Below, piece by piece: positions 1 through 8,516 of a stretch of 56,017 bases of DNA. Each line of letters starts with the position of its first letter. Within the stretch, counting starts at the first letter, position 1. Source of the stretch: Paracoccaceae bacterium (GTDB lineage: Bacteria > Pseudomonadota > Alphaproteobacteria > Rhodobacterales > Rhodobacteraceae). Where the stretch lies: positions 1 through 56,017 of the forward strand of contig JAAFAB010000015.1 in the NCBI GenBank assembly GCA_018222585.1. Reading direction: 5' to 3'. The notes beneath the pieces were generated by a model. It did no database searches. It was given only the letters and a program-made list of their open reading frames with translations, and was not told the origin of the DNA. Position numbers and translations under genes: made by a program.

Positions 1-55
1 TCTGCCCCCGTCTCCGTTGGAGACTCCCCCGGAGTATTTTCAGCCATCGAATGGA
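1..55. other. Terminal overlap: circular junction
   Basis: These 55 bases are identical to the last 55 bases of the window (55963-56017). A short exact end-to-end overlap is what an assembler leaves when it walks around a circle. Removing one copy gives a 55,962-bp circle and places parA and parB in one co-oriented pair across the join. A true terminal repeat of a linear molecule is possible but less likely, given the plasmid replication genes. Confidence 0.9.
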
Positions 56-96
56 ACAAGAGGTCCTTTCCTCTATTCGACGGCTGAAAATACTCC
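31..96. repeat. Large inverted repeat between parA and parB
   Basis: GGAGTATTTTCAGCC at 31-45 is the exact reverse complement of 82-96. Inside it, TCGAAT (47-52) pairs with ATTCGA (75-80) and AGAGG (59-63) with CCTCT (70-74). The whole 66 bases can therefore fold as one long hairpin. Just upstream, GTCTCC (10-15) pairs with GGAGAC (19-24). It lies in the 357-bp parA-parB gap and may act as a terminator or attenuator, or be an extragenic palindromic element. Its role is not known. Confidence 0.6.
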
Positions 97-137
97 CGCC
101 GGAGGCAATCGCCCGATAGGGCGATATCTGCCTGACC

Positions 138-180
138 GTTTCGCACGCGAAACAAATGCTCAGTGTTTCGCGCGCGAAAC
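138..180. promoter_or_regulatory. Two putative parS sites upstream of parB
   Basis: A perfect 16-bp palindrome GTTTCGCGCGCGAAAC lies at 165-180. A one-mismatch version, GTTTCGCACGCGAAAC, lies at 138-153, with 27 bp between the starts. Both sit just upstream of parB, and further copies occur at 55882-55897, 993-1008 and 6422-6437. The layout resembles the TGTTTCACGTGAAACA type of chromosomal parS with a GC-rich core. ParB binding is inferred. Confidence 0.7.
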
Positions 181-260
181 ATCTGCCGGGCGCTCCGGCG
201 CGAACCTCTTAACCTCTGCCGCGCAGGCTGCGGCCCGTTCCCGTTGCTGAAGGAGGCACC

Positions 261-1400
261 ATGGCCAAGCGCAAACGTCTGACCCCCGCCAATCCCGAGT
301 TCCTCGGCGGCCCCGAGGACAGGCCCCTGCCGAAGACCGGCCTGGCCGGCGGGCTGAGCCCGGAAGAGGCCGAGGCCCTGCGCCCCGAGCCCCTGCCCGA
401 GGACCTGGAGACCAAGAGCATGGGCATCCCCGTGGGCGTCGCCCCGGCGCGGGCCCTGCGCCGTCCCCGCGCCCCGATCGCCGAGGTGGCGGGGGAGGCC
501 TCGGCGGCGGCGGCGCTGAAGGAGCTCTCGGAAGAGATGACCCGGGCGCGCGACGAGGGGCGGCTGATCCAGTCGCTGGCGCTTGTCGATATCGACACCG
601 GCCACCTGGTGCGCGACCGCATGTTCACCGAGGAGGAGGACCTGGTCGCGCTGATCGAGAGCCTGCGTCGCCGCGGCCAGCAGACGCCGATCGAGGTGGT
701 GGACCGGGGCCGGGATGGAGGACAGGGGGCCGCGCCGCGCTATGGTCTGATATCGGGCTGGCGGCGGCTGGCGGCGCTGAGCCGCCTGGCCGCCGAGGAT
801 CCGAAATTTGCCCGGGTGCTGGCGCTGGTGCGCGCGCCTGCCAGCTCTTCGGAGGCCTATGTGGCCATGGTCGAGGAAAACGAGATCCGCGTCGGGCTCA
901 GCTACTACGAACGCGCTAGGGTGACGCTGAAGGCGGTCGAGGAGGGGGTCTACCCCGACTTGAAGACCGCTCTGAACACGCTCTTCGCAAATGTTTCGCG
1001 CGCGAAACGTTCGAAGATCAAGAGCTTCACCCGGCTGGTCGGGGCGCTGGACGGCGCGCTGTCCTATCCGACGCAGATCGGTGAACGCCTCGGGCTGGCC
1101 CTGGCCAAGCGGCTGGAGGAAGAGCCCGGCCTTGCCGCACAGCTGCGCACCGAGCTGCAGGAGGACCCGGCCGAGAGCGCAGAGGCGGAGCAGGCGCGGC
1201 TGAGCCGGCCGGCACCCACGCAGGCGTCCGTGGCGAAGCCCGAGCCGGCACCAGAGAAGAAGCCAGAGAGCAAGCTTGCGAGCGGGGCAGGGGAGGTGGA
1301 CGTCTTCTACGATATCGAGCGCCAGCGGCTGACCCTGACGGGCGCCGGCGTGACGCCCGACCTCCACGCGGCTCTCGCCGCCTGGCTGCGCCGCCGCTGA
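261..1400 (+). CDS. parB: Plasmid partition protein ParB
   Basis: This 379-residue protein is the centromere-binding partner of ParA. A ParB N-terminal domain begins near residue 105 (VDIDTGHLVRDRMF) and contains the family's recognisable stretches, with a GWRRLAAL box and the segment MVEENEIRVGLSYYERARV. It is followed by a helical HTH region (SRAKRSKIKSFTRLVGAL), a proline/glutamate-rich linker and a short C-terminal domain that ends in LAAWLRRR, probably for dimerisation. The ATG follows a good ribosome site, AAGGAGG at 249-255. It lies downstream of parA across the circular junction. A perfect parS-like palindrome lies inside the coding sequence at 993-1008. RepB/ParB of the plasmid type is a firm call. 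Confidence 0.93.
   Translation: MAKRKRLTPANPEFLGGPEDRPLPKTGLAGGLSPEEAEALRPEPLPEDLETKSMGIPVGVAPARALRRPRAPIAEVAGEASAAAALKELSEEMTRARDEGRLIQSLALVDIDTGHLVRDRMFTEEEDLVALIESLRRRGQQTPIEVVDRGRDGGQGAAPRYGLISGWRRLAALSRLAAEDPKFARVLALVRAPASSSEAYVAMVEENEIRVGLSYYERARVTLKAVEEGVYPDLKTALNTLFANVSRAKRSKIKSFTRLVGALDGALSYPTQIGERLGLALAKRLEEEPGLAAQLRTELQEDPAESAEAEQARLSRPAPTQASVAKPEPAPEKKPESKLASGAGEVDVFYDIERQRLTLTGAGVTPDLHAALAAWLRRR
993..1008. promoter_or_regulatory. Putative parS inside parB
   Basis: A perfect GTTTCGCGCGCGAAAC lies within the parB reading frame. The palindrome is kept despite the coding constraint, which suggests a selected binding site, either for nucleation of ParB spreading or for autoregulation. 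Confidence 0.6.
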
Positions 1401-2319
1401 GCGTACTCGCCGCTTGCAAGGTTGGGTTTCAGGCCCGAAACATCGCAGCGGCTTGTTTCGTACGCGAAATGCTGTGCTTCATGGGGGGCTCTTACGCACC
1501 TTGGGCAAAACTCCTTCGATAGAGAGAGCTTCTCATGTGATTGTCCGTCTTGAGGAAACTCCGCTCGAATGGTATCGTTCGGGTGCCATATAGGCAGCAC
1601 AAAGCTCATCAAGCAGGCCAGAAGTAAGTCGCTTCCACGAGAGCGCTGATCGGCACCTCATACCAGCATTATCATGTACGCTTGCTCCGGGAACATGACC
1701 GGGCGGCGAGACGCCTAGCTGGAAGGCGCAGGAAAGATCGTTTCGGATCGCTCCCCGTGTGAAAGCGGACGCCCTGAGATGGTTGCCGCCGGTCTTAACG
1801 ACGAAATGGCACAAAAAGATGGTTGCACTGTGCGGTAGGCTCCGGCCTTGGGCCACAACAACCGATCATGCCACTGTTGGAGGTAAGCTAGGGCATGATG
1901 CGCAGTCGAAAGACTGTAACCGCTTGGCCTTCGTGCCGGGAAGCGGGGCGCTATCAGGTTAATGGAAGCCACCTGATCTTATGAGCCCTTCACCACCTGT
2001 TATACGCAGTTTCCCCCCTTTGTTCGGTCCTTTCACTGAAGGGCTTGGCAAGGGGGGAAAGACCTATTTCCGCAGATTATGTGAGGCTGGGTGGAGAGAG
2101 GTGCTTCTGTTCCCAAGAGGCCAATGAAGGTGCGCATATTGGGCTATAGATGAGTTGGTATGTGCCAACTCTACTATCCATTTCTCGGATGGGACATCAA
2201 GAGACTGGCTGATTGTGCGTGTTCAGAACGGTGACGTTTAGGACCTTCCCCCGCAAGCTGCGAGACCGCTCAGCGCTATAGAGAACACTGTGACAAGACA
2301 CAGTAACTCAGAGGAAATC
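1401..2319. other. Gene-free stretch downstream of parB
   Basis: No convincing gene was found here; the open frames are short and without family features. A degenerate parS-like site (GTTTCGTACGCGAAAT) lies at 1455-1470. TTTCCCCCCTT at 2010-2020 is the exact reverse complement of 2050-2060, giving an 11-bp stem with a 29-base loop. The stretch is less GC-rich than its neighbours and may be eroded DNA between two modules. Confidence 0.5.
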
Positions 2320-2721
2320 ATGACTAGGAAACCCTTCCAGAACAGCCGCCTTGCAGACTTCGTGACGACGCGGGTGCTGGAGCTGAGGACACGCAAGACG
2401 CAGGCCGAAATCGCAGCGGAAGCTGGCTTCACGAACCCCAACGTGATCTCGATGCTCAAGTCCGGCGCGACCAAGCTGGCGCTCGATCGGGTGCCGAGCC
2501 TGGCCAGGGCGCTGGAGTGCGATCCGGCTTACCTGCTGCTGCTGGCGCTGGAGCAGGCTGAAGGCAATACCACCGCAGTCGCTCTGATGGAGATCATGGG
2601 CACCCCGGTCACCACCAACGAGCTGGGCTGGCTCAAGGAAATCCGGGATGCGTCGGACAACACGGATCCCCGGATGACGGGGCGCAGCCGGGTTGCGCTC
2701 CGGGCGATCTTCGGCAAGTGA
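2320..2721 (+). CDS. XRE-type helix-turn-helix regulator
   Basis: A 133-residue protein with an N-terminal Cro/C1-type DNA-binding fold. The segment from RTRKTQAEIAAEAGF to NVISMLKSGATKLALDRV (about residues 22-60) shows the helix-turn-helix pattern, followed by LARALECDPAYLLLLALEQ. The ATG at 2320 is preferred because GAGGA lies just upstream; a GTG at 2290 in the same frame lacks a ribosome site. The C-terminal half (ELGWLKEIRDASDNTDPRM) is not recognised. It stands alone before a convergent recombinase gene. A repressor role is likely, but the target is unknown. Confidence 0.75.
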   Translation: MTRKPFQNSRLADFVTTRVLELRTRKTQAEIAAEAGFTNPNVISMLKSGATKLALDRVPSLARALECDPAYLLLLALEQAEGNTTAVALMEIMGTPVTTNELGWLKEIRDASDNTDPRMTGRSRVALRAIFGK

Positions 2722-2824
2722 GCTCATACCACGTGGCATGAGCTTCAGGCCTGTGCCCTTCGGGAAGGTGGCGTTCAGCCCCTTCCCACTCCGTCCCCTG
2801 GCCTCGGCGTCGCAAGAGCGATCT

Positions 2825-3706
2825 TCACAGCAGGCCCAGCTTCTCCGCCCTCTCCAGCAGCATCTTCACCGACGAGGGCTGCCAGCGCGTGCGTCCGCGA
2901 GGGGTGCGCTCGCGCATGGCTTCCAGCCGGTCGCAGATCGCTTGCAATGTCATGTCCGGATCCGCGCCCCTGAGCGCGGCCACGATGGCCGGCAGGCGGT
3001 CATCTGTTTCGCGCCGTGCGGCCCGGCCCAGCACCTCGTCCGGCAGGAAGCCGTCGCGGACATAGGCCTTCACCGCGCGCAGCAGGCGGCTTTGCGTCCA
3101 GTGACGGTCGCGGGGCAGGGGGGCGTTGATGATCCGCAGCACGTCCTCCCAGGCCATGTCGGGGCGCAGGCGGCGGACATGGGGCACCCAGTCCGGGGCC
3201 GTCCTGCTCAGCCGCTCCATGTAGCCTTCCTGCCGTGCCAGCCGTAGCTTGCGCAGCGCGGTCGGGTCGCGGGCCCTGAGGCCGGGGTTGCCGCCAATCC
3301 GCCCCTTGTCGCGCGCGCTGGCCAGCCCGGCCTTCGTGCGCTCGCGGATCAGCGCGCGCTCGAACTCCGCCGTCGCGCCCAGCACCTGCAGGGTGAACTT
3401 GCCCTGCGGGGAGGCGGTGTCGATGGGATCCTGCAGAGAGCGGAAGAAGGCCCCCTTGGCCTCGAGCTGTTCTATCACTTCCAGCAGGTGCGACAGGGAT
3501 CGCGCCAGCCGGTCGATCCGCACCACAACCAATGTGTCCCCTCCCTGTACCCGCTCCAACACACGGGTGAGCTTGGGCCGCGCGCGGTCACCGCCCGAGG
3601 CGTGTTCTTCGAATATCTCGGTGCATCCCGCCGTGCGCAGGGCCTCGGACTGGGGCAGGGGGGTCTGTTCCTCCGTGGAGACGCGGGCATAGCCGATGAG
3701 GGGCAT
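2825..3706 (-). CDS. Serine recombinase (resolvase/invertase family)
   Basis: A 293-residue serine recombinase. It opens with IGYARVSTEEQ, in which Ser is the catalytic nucleophile. It continues with TLVVVRIDRLARSLSHL (the conserved Arg pair) and ends its catalytic domain at EFERALIRERTKAGL. The C-terminal part is about 100 residues longer than in small resolvases such as Tn3 TnpR and carries helical DNA-binding segments. The ATG at 3706 begins directly before the conserved core; an upstream TTG at 3724 is the alternative. It could resolve plasmid multimers or be the remnant of a mobile element. No inverted-repeat element ends were found around it. Confidence 0.85.
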   Translation of the reverse strand: MPLIGYARVSTEEQTPLPQSEALRTAGCTEIFEEHASGGDRARPKLTRVLERVQGGDTLVVVRIDRLARSLSHLLEVIEQLEAKGAFFRSLQDPIDTASPQGKFTLQVLGATAEFERALIRERTKAGLASARDKGRIGGNPGLRARDPTALRKLRLARQEGYMERLSRTAPDWVPHVRRLRPDMAWEDVLRIINAPLPRDRHWTQSRLLRAVKAYVRDGFLPDEVLGRAARRETDDRLPAIVAALRGADPDMTLQAICDRLEAMRERTPRGRTRWQPSSVKMLLERAEKLGLL

Positions 3707-3905
3707 GGGACCTAGGATTTTCAATTCAAAGTGCCGTCAATAAATGATCGTTTGAAAACGATTGCAAGCCGGTTTGCGTTGTCGCGCTGAGCAGCAATAA
3801 TCAACCTCGCAAGGGGCTGAGCACGGTCACAGAGCTGCTGTGCTGCGTCCCCTGCTGCTTTCTGTGCGACTTTTGAAGAGTGACGGGCCAAACCTCCTTC
3901 AGTTG

Positions 3906-3931
3906 TGTGCATAATTTGTCTATTATGCGCA
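3906..3931. promoter_or_regulatory. Operator-like dyad at the start of the next gene
   Basis: TGTGCATAAT (3906-3915) and ATTATGCGCA (3922-3931) form an inverted repeat with one mismatch and a 6-base spacer. The right arm ends one base before the ATG at 3933. A regulator bound here would block transcription or translation start of the HTH protein, which suggests autoregulation. Confidence 0.55.
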
Positions 3932-3932
3932 G

Positions 3933-5039
3933 ATGAGTGGTGAATATACTGTTCCTGAAGATGATTTCGATCAACCGGTCTTCGGCATGGAAGGGGCGGA
4001 GGCTATCGCAGAAGAGGAGCTTTGGTTCCTACCTGGACCTGCCGAGGCAGAGCCGGACTTTCTAGTCCCCGGTCCGGATGCGGAGCCCTCCGAAAGCGAG
4101 GTGGTTCGCAACCGCGTCAGCGATTGGGTCGAGGCCGAGCGCGAGCATGCCGCGCGTCTTGCGCGAGTGGCCGGACACCTAGGGGCGCTTGACGACAGGC
4201 TTTGGCGTGGCCCGGCCGGCTGGCGACACCGGCTCGCGCTGATCGAGGCCGCCGACCTCAGCTGGTTCGCTGGGGACCGTGTCGGCCCGGATCGGCTGGC
4301 GCTCTGGCTGGCCATGCGGCTATCGGGGGTTCAGCTGGATCAGGCGGCGCTGATACGTGTCGGCTGGGCCTTCCGGCGGCTGTCAGGTGGTCCTGGGCCG
4401 AGGGCAGATCTATCTGCCTTCCTTGACCGGCGCGACCCGGACCGCATCGCGCCAGATGCCGAACGGTTCGAGGATCGTTCTGCCAGCTGGCTGGCGATGA
4501 TCCAGGCGGGCGCTGACATGCATCCTATCACCTGCGCCTGCATGGGATATCATCTGTGGGCGATGGCTGGGCTGGGCGAACCAGGCGGCGGGCAGATCGA
4601 CGCGGCAGTCACGGCGGCACGGGTCGCCACCGGTGAGGCGTGTGGCATGGTCTTCGCGCCACTGGCCATGGGCGGGGCAGGGGGGATGCGCGTCGCCGGT
4701 ACGCCCTCGGAGCGTCTTGGCCGTTGGCTGGACGGTATGACCAGCGCCATCATGACCGCGACACGCCACCTCGACGAAGTCGAAACCTGGGAGCATCGTG
4801 CCATCGACCAGATGGCCCGACTGTCCGGCCGCACCCCCGCAGCATTGCGCCGGGTGCTGACCGAATGGCCCCTGATCTCGGCCCCCATGGCCGAGGCCCT
4901 GACGGGCGCCAGCCGCGCCGCAGTCCAGCGCAACCTGCTGTGGATGCAGGATCGAGGCCTGATTCATGAGGTCACAGGCCAGGGACGCTACAGGATGTGG
5001 CGGATAGCAGGGTCGTCGGCTGCCTCCATGTCACAGTAG
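3933..5039 (+). CDS. Plasmid-type HTH protein, possibly DUF1612-like
   Basis: A 368-residue protein with an acidic N-terminus, a mostly helical middle and a winged-helix-like C-terminus (APMAEALTGASRAAVQRN, then MQDRGLIHEVTGQGRYRMW). The middle contains GWRHRLALIEAADLSWF and a small-residue-rich segment. The design of a helical domain with a C-terminal HTH resembles the DUF1612/HTH proteins that are common on rhizobial and rhodobacterial plasmids. That match is from memory of the family pattern and needs a profile search. The operator-like dyad at the ATG fits a self-regulating DNA-binding protein. Function unknown. Confidence 0.6.
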   Translation: MSGEYTVPEDDFDQPVFGMEGAEAIAEEELWFLPGPAEAEPDFLVPGPDAEPSESEVVRNRVSDWVEAEREHAARLARVAGHLGALDDRLWRGPAGWRHRLALIEAADLSWFAGDRVGPDRLALWLAMRLSGVQLDQAALIRVGWAFRRLSGGPGPRADLSAFLDRRDPDRIAPDAERFEDRSASWLAMIQAGADMHPITCACMGYHLWAMAGLGEPGGGQIDAAVTAARVATGEACGMVFAPLAMGGAGGMRVAGTPSERLGRWLDGMTSAIMTATRHLDEVETWEHRAIDQMARLSGRTPAALRRVLTEWPLISAPMAEALTGASRAAVQRNLLWMQDRGLIHEVTGQGRYRMWRIAGSSAASMSQ

Positions 5040-5276
5040 CCCCTACTGAAGCGCTCAAACCCGACTTGCAATTCGTCATTCGACAGCGCTGTCCATGGCT
5101 TCGTCCGGGTTGCTGCCTCTGAGGAGGAACGCCGTCCCGCCCTTCCGTCCGGCCTGCCCGGGGCACCGGCTGACGCCATTCCGACTGGACTATGGGTGCA
5201 GGGAATGTACTGATGCCGACGCTTGGGCCGGGAAGTCTGGCCCAGGTACAGAGATCACTACCCCGTGGGAGGAAAC

Positions 5277-6371
5277 ATGGATCGTCGTTCTTTCATTCGC
5301 CGTGGCGCCCTGGCCGGTGCCGGCGCCGGCGCAGCCGCCCTGGCCAGCCCCGCCGTCGCCCAGGACCGCATCACCTGGCGCATGGTCACCACCTGGCCGA
5401 AGAATTTCCCCGGCCTCGGCGTCGGCGCGCAGCGCCTGGCCGACCGGATCACCGCTGCCTCGGGCGGCCGGCTGACCGTGCAGGTCTATGCCGCCGGCGA
5501 GATGGTGCCGCCGCTGCAGTCGCTGGATGCCGTGATCGACGGCACCGCCGAGATGAGCCACGGCGCCGCCTACTACTGGCAGAACAAGTCCACCGCCCTG
5601 TCCTATTTCACCGGCGTGCCCTACGGCATGACTGCCGGCGAATTGGCGGCCTGGGTGCAGCACCTGGGCGGTCAGCAGCTCTGGGACGAGGTCTATGACC
5701 AGTTCGGCGTGCAGGGCTTCCTGTCGGGCAACACCGGCACCCAGGCGGGCGGCTGGTTCCGCGACGAGCTGACCGGGCTGGACAGCCTGAAGGGCGTGCG
5801 CTTCCGCACCCCGGGTCTGGGCGGCCGCGTCTGGGAGAAGCTGGGCGCCACCGTGACCAACATGGCGGCGGGCGAGATCTTCCAGGCGCTGCAGTCGGGC
5901 GCGCTGGACGCGGCCGAATTCGTCGGCCCCTACAACGACCTGGCGCTCGGCTTCTACCAGGTGGCGAAGAACTACTACTTCCCCTCCTTCGTGGAACCCG
6001 GCCTGGCGACCGAACTGGTGGTCGACAAGGCCAAGTACCAGGCCCTGCCCGACGACCTGCAGGCGATCGTGCGCGATGTCTGCCAGGCCGAGTACGACAC
6101 CGTCTCGGCGGACTTCGTCGCCAACGACCCGCGCGCGCTCAAGACCCTGGTCGAAGAGCATGGCGTGCAGGTGCGCCAGTTCCCGGAAGAGATCCTGGAA
6201 GCCGGTGCCAAGGCCTCGATGGAGATCATCGCCGAGCTGCGTGACAGCAGCGACGAGATGACCCGCAAGGTCACCGAGCATTTCATCGAGTCGCTGAACC
6301 TGATGCGCTCGCGCACCGAGGGCAACGACATGAACTTCATCGAAGCGCGGGCCAAGTATTTCACGCTTTGA
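5277..6371 (+). CDS. TRAP transporter substrate-binding protein (TakP/FcbT1-like)
   Basis: A 364-residue periplasmic binding protein with a Tat signal (MDRRSFIRRGAL, then an alanine-rich stretch ending at AVAQ). The mature start ITWRMVTTWPKNFPGLG and the stretches AAYYWQNKSTALSYFTGVP and LSGNTGTQAGGWFRDEL are typical of the large DctP subfamily. That group includes the 2-keto-acid binder TakP and mannitol/chloroaromatic transporters. The ATG at 5277 follows GTGGGAGG. The gene is convergent to the membrane subunits DctM and DctQ of the matching subtype at 6550-8516. An intrinsic terminator and a parS-like site follow it directly. A keto acid or similar carboxylate is the likely substrate, by inference only. 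Confidence 0.88.
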   Translation: MDRRSFIRRGALAGAGAGAAALASPAVAQDRITWRMVTTWPKNFPGLGVGAQRLADRITAASGGRLTVQVYAAGEMVPPLQSLDAVIDGTAEMSHGAAYYWQNKSTALSYFTGVPYGMTAGELAAWVQHLGGQQLWDEVYDQFGVQGFLSGNTGTQAGGWFRDELTGLDSLKGVRFRTPGLGGRVWEKLGATVTNMAAGEIFQALQSGALDAAEFVGPYNDLALGFYQVAKNYYFPSFVEPGLATELVVDKAKYQALPDDLQAIVRDVCQAEYDTVSADFVANDPRALKTLVEEHGVQVRQFPEEILEAGAKASMEIIAELRDSSDEMTRKVTEHFIESLNLMRSRTEGNDMNFIEARAKYFTL

Positions 6372-6390
6372 TTTTCTTCCCTGAAAATCA

Positions 6391-6421
6391 AAAGGCCCGG
6401 ACGCAAGTCCGGGCCTTTTTT
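6391..6421 (+). terminator. Intrinsic terminator after the TRAP binding protein
   Basis: AAAGGCCCGGAC (6391-6402) pairs with GTCCGGGCCTTT (6407-6418) around a GCAA loop. A T-run follows and runs straight into the parS-like palindrome at 6422. Confidence 0.9.
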
Positions 6422-6437
6422 GTTTCGCGCGCGAAAC
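6422..6437. promoter_or_regulatory. Distant putative parS site
   Basis: A perfect GTTTCGCGCGCGAAAC about 5 kb from parB. It directly abuts the T-run of a terminator in the intergenic region between convergent genes. It is identical to the copies beside parA and parB. Confidence 0.65.
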
Positions 6438-6466
6438 ACTGAGCACCGGTTCGGGCGGAGCCCGAC

Positions 6467-6487
6467 AAAAGGTCCGGGGGACCTTTT
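6467..6487 (-). terminator. Hairpin ending the dctQM transcript
   Basis: AAAAGGTCC (6467-6475) pairs with GGACCTTTT (6479-6487) around a 3-base loop. Read on the minus strand it ends in a short T-run and serves the dctQM operon. Two copies of GGGCGGAGCCCGAC flank it, at about 6453 and 6500. Confidence 0.6.
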
Positions 6488-6549
6488 GAGGTGCGAAGGG
6501 GCGGAGCCCGACCGGTTCAGGCCGGAGGCTCCGACAGGGGCAGTGCGCC

Positions 6550-7941
6550 TCAGCCGGCGATCACCGAGGGCAGCCAGGTGACCAGCTGCGGGAAGGCGAA
6601 GAGCAGCGCGATGGCGAGGATCTGCAGCAGCACGAAGGGCAGGATGCCGCGGTAGATCGCCGAGGTCGGCAGGCTGTCCGGCGCCACGCCGCGCAGGTAG
6701 AACAGCGCGAAGCCGAAGGGCGGCGTCAGGAACGAGGTCTGCAGGTTGACCCCCACCATGACCCCCAGCCAGACCGGGCTGATGTCCATGGCCAGCAGGA
6801 TCGGCGCGGTGATCGGGATCACGATGAAGATGATCTCGAAGGTGTCCAGGATGAAGCCCAGCACGAACATGATCGCCATGACCACCGCCACCGCCATCAG
6901 CGGGCCGCCGGGCAGGCCGGTCAGGAACTCATGCACCAGGTTGTCGCCGCCCATCATGCGGAACACCACCGAGAAGACTGCGGCGCCGAACAGGATGATG
7001 AAGACCATGCTGGTGATGGTGGCGGTCTGCACCGCCGTCTCATGCAGGATCCGGCCCGACAGCTTCCAGCGGAAGGCGGCCAGCAGGGTGGCGCCGACGG
7101 CGCCCACCGAGGCGGCCTCGGTCGGGGTGGCGATGCCGCCCAGGATCGAGCCGAGCACGGCCAGGATCAGCAGCAGCGGCGGCAGCAGCGCGGTCAGGAT
7201 CTCGCGCTTCAGATGGGCCTTCTCCTCGGGCGGGACGGGGGTGGCGGGGCAGCTCTCGGGATCGGTCACCGCCTTGAAGATCACCCAGCCGATATAGAGC
7301 AGCACCAGCAGCACGCCGGGCAGCATGGCGCCGGCAAACAGGTCGCCGACCGAGACCGGGGTGGGGGCGAAGTTGCCCTTGGCCATCTGCACCTGGGCGT
7401 TGATGCCCGAGAGCATGTCGCCCATGAAGATCAGCACCGTCGAGGGCGGGATGATCTGGCCGAGCGTCCCGCTGGCGCAGATCACGCCGGTGGCCAGCGT
7501 CGGCTTGTAGCCCGCCCGCATCATCGCCGGCAGCGAGATCAGCCCCATGGTGACCACCGTGGCGCCCACGACGCCGGTCGAGGCGGCCAGCATGGCCCCC
7601 ACGATGACGACCGAGATCGCCAGCCCGCCGCGCATGTTGCCAAACAGCTTGCCCATGGTCAGCAGCAGCTGCTCGGCGATCTGCGAGCGTTCCAGCATCA
7701 CCCCCATGAAGACGAAGAGCGGCACGGCCACCAGCACCTCGTTGGTCATGTAGCCGATGTAGCGGTTCGGCAGCGACCCGAAGTTCGAGGGATCGAAGAC
7801 GCCGAAGTACATGCCGAGCGCGCCGAACAGCAGCGAGGTGCCGGCCAGGGTGAAGGCCACCGGGAAGCCGAGCAGCAGGAAGCCGATGATGCCGAAGAAC
7901 ATCAGGCCGGAGAGGATTTCTCCGATGAGGACGGGATCCAT
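6550..7941 (-). CDS. dctM: TRAP transporter large permease subunit
   Basis: A 463-residue integral membrane protein, the sodium-coupled transport subunit of a TRAP system. Long hydrophobic segments run through the whole length, and the stretches AMLAASTGVVGATVVTMG and LGQIIPPSTVLIFMGDML match the family's conserved loops. The start is the ATG at 7941, which overlaps the dctQ stop codon as ATGA. The open frame extends further upstream, but only in the shadow of dctQ. With dctQ it forms a two-gene operon on the minus strand. The binding protein at 5277-6371 points towards it. Confidence 0.93.
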   Translation of the reverse strand: MDPVLIGEILSGLMFFGIIGFLLLGFPVAFTLAGTSLLFGALGMYFGVFDPSNFGSLPNRYIGYMTNEVLVAVPLFVFMGVMLERSQIAEQLLLTMGKLFGNMRGGLAISVVIVGAMLAASTGVVGATVVTMGLISLPAMMRAGYKPTLATGVICASGTLGQIIPPSTVLIFMGDMLSGINAQVQMAKGNFAPTPVSVGDLFAGAMLPGVLLVLLYIGWVIFKAVTDPESCPATPVPPEEKAHLKREILTALLPPLLLILAVLGSILGGIATPTEAASVGAVGATLLAAFRWKLSGRILHETAVQTATITSMVFIILFGAAVFSVVFRMMGGDNLVHEFLTGLPGGPLMAVAVVMAIMFVLGFILDTFEIIFIVIPITAPILLAMDISPVWLGVMVGVNLQTSFLTPPFGFALFYLRGVAPDSLPTSAIYRGILPFVLLQILAIALLFAFPQLVTWLPSVIAG

Positions 7942-8516
7942 CAGACGGCCTCCGTGGGATGGGTGGGATCTTCGGCGCGGCTGTAGCGCAGGCGCTCGGG
8001 CACCAGGTCTTCGCGCCCCGCCAGCATCAGGACCGAGCGCAGCACCATGGCCAGCCCCTGCAGGGCGATCAGCAGGGCGAAGGCCAGGATGAAGGTCTTC
8101 AGCACGTAGAGGGCGGGCATGCCGCCGACATTGGCCGAGCCCTCGCCGTAGCGCCAGGAGCGCTGCACGAAGGGCAGGGCGTAGGCCCAGACCACGTACA
8201 TCGAGGGCATCAGGAACAGCAGCACGCCCACCAGGTCGATCACCGCCTTCTTCCGCGGCGTGGCCGGGCGGTAGAAGATGTCGACGCGGACGTGGTTGTC
8301 GCGCAGCAGGGCAAAGCCCGCGACGCCGGTGAACATGGCCCCGTTGAGCCAGATATACAGATCCTGCATCCAGACATGGCTGACGGCGAAGACATAGCGC
8401 TGTACCACCACGGTGAAGCAGACGAGCACGATGCCGACCGAGAGCCAGGACAGGACTGTCCCGAGCACGGCGTTGATCGTGCAGATGACGGCGGCGAGCC
8501 GCCCGAGGATCTTCAT
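7941..8516 (-). CDS. dctQ: TRAP transporter small permease subunit
   Basis: A 191-residue membrane protein with about four hydrophobic helices. The segments QRYVFAVSHVWMQDLYIWLN and FALLRDNHVRVDIFY are the typical DctQ signature. It partners the DctM encoded by the overlapping downstream gene. The ATG at 8516 follows GAGGGAGGAAGC on the minus strand. It appears to be the first gene of the operon, with its promoter in the 8517-9370 gap. Confidence 0.92.
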   Translation of the reverse strand: MKILGRLAAVICTINAVLGTVLSWLSVGIVLVCFTVVVQRYVFAVSHVWMQDLYIWLNGAMFTGVAGFALLRDNHVRVDIFYRPATPRKKAVIDLVGVLLFLMPSMYVVWAYALPFVQRSWRYGEGSANVGGMPALYVLKTFILAFALLIALQGLAMVLRSVLMLAGREDLVPERLRYSRAEDPTHPTEAV

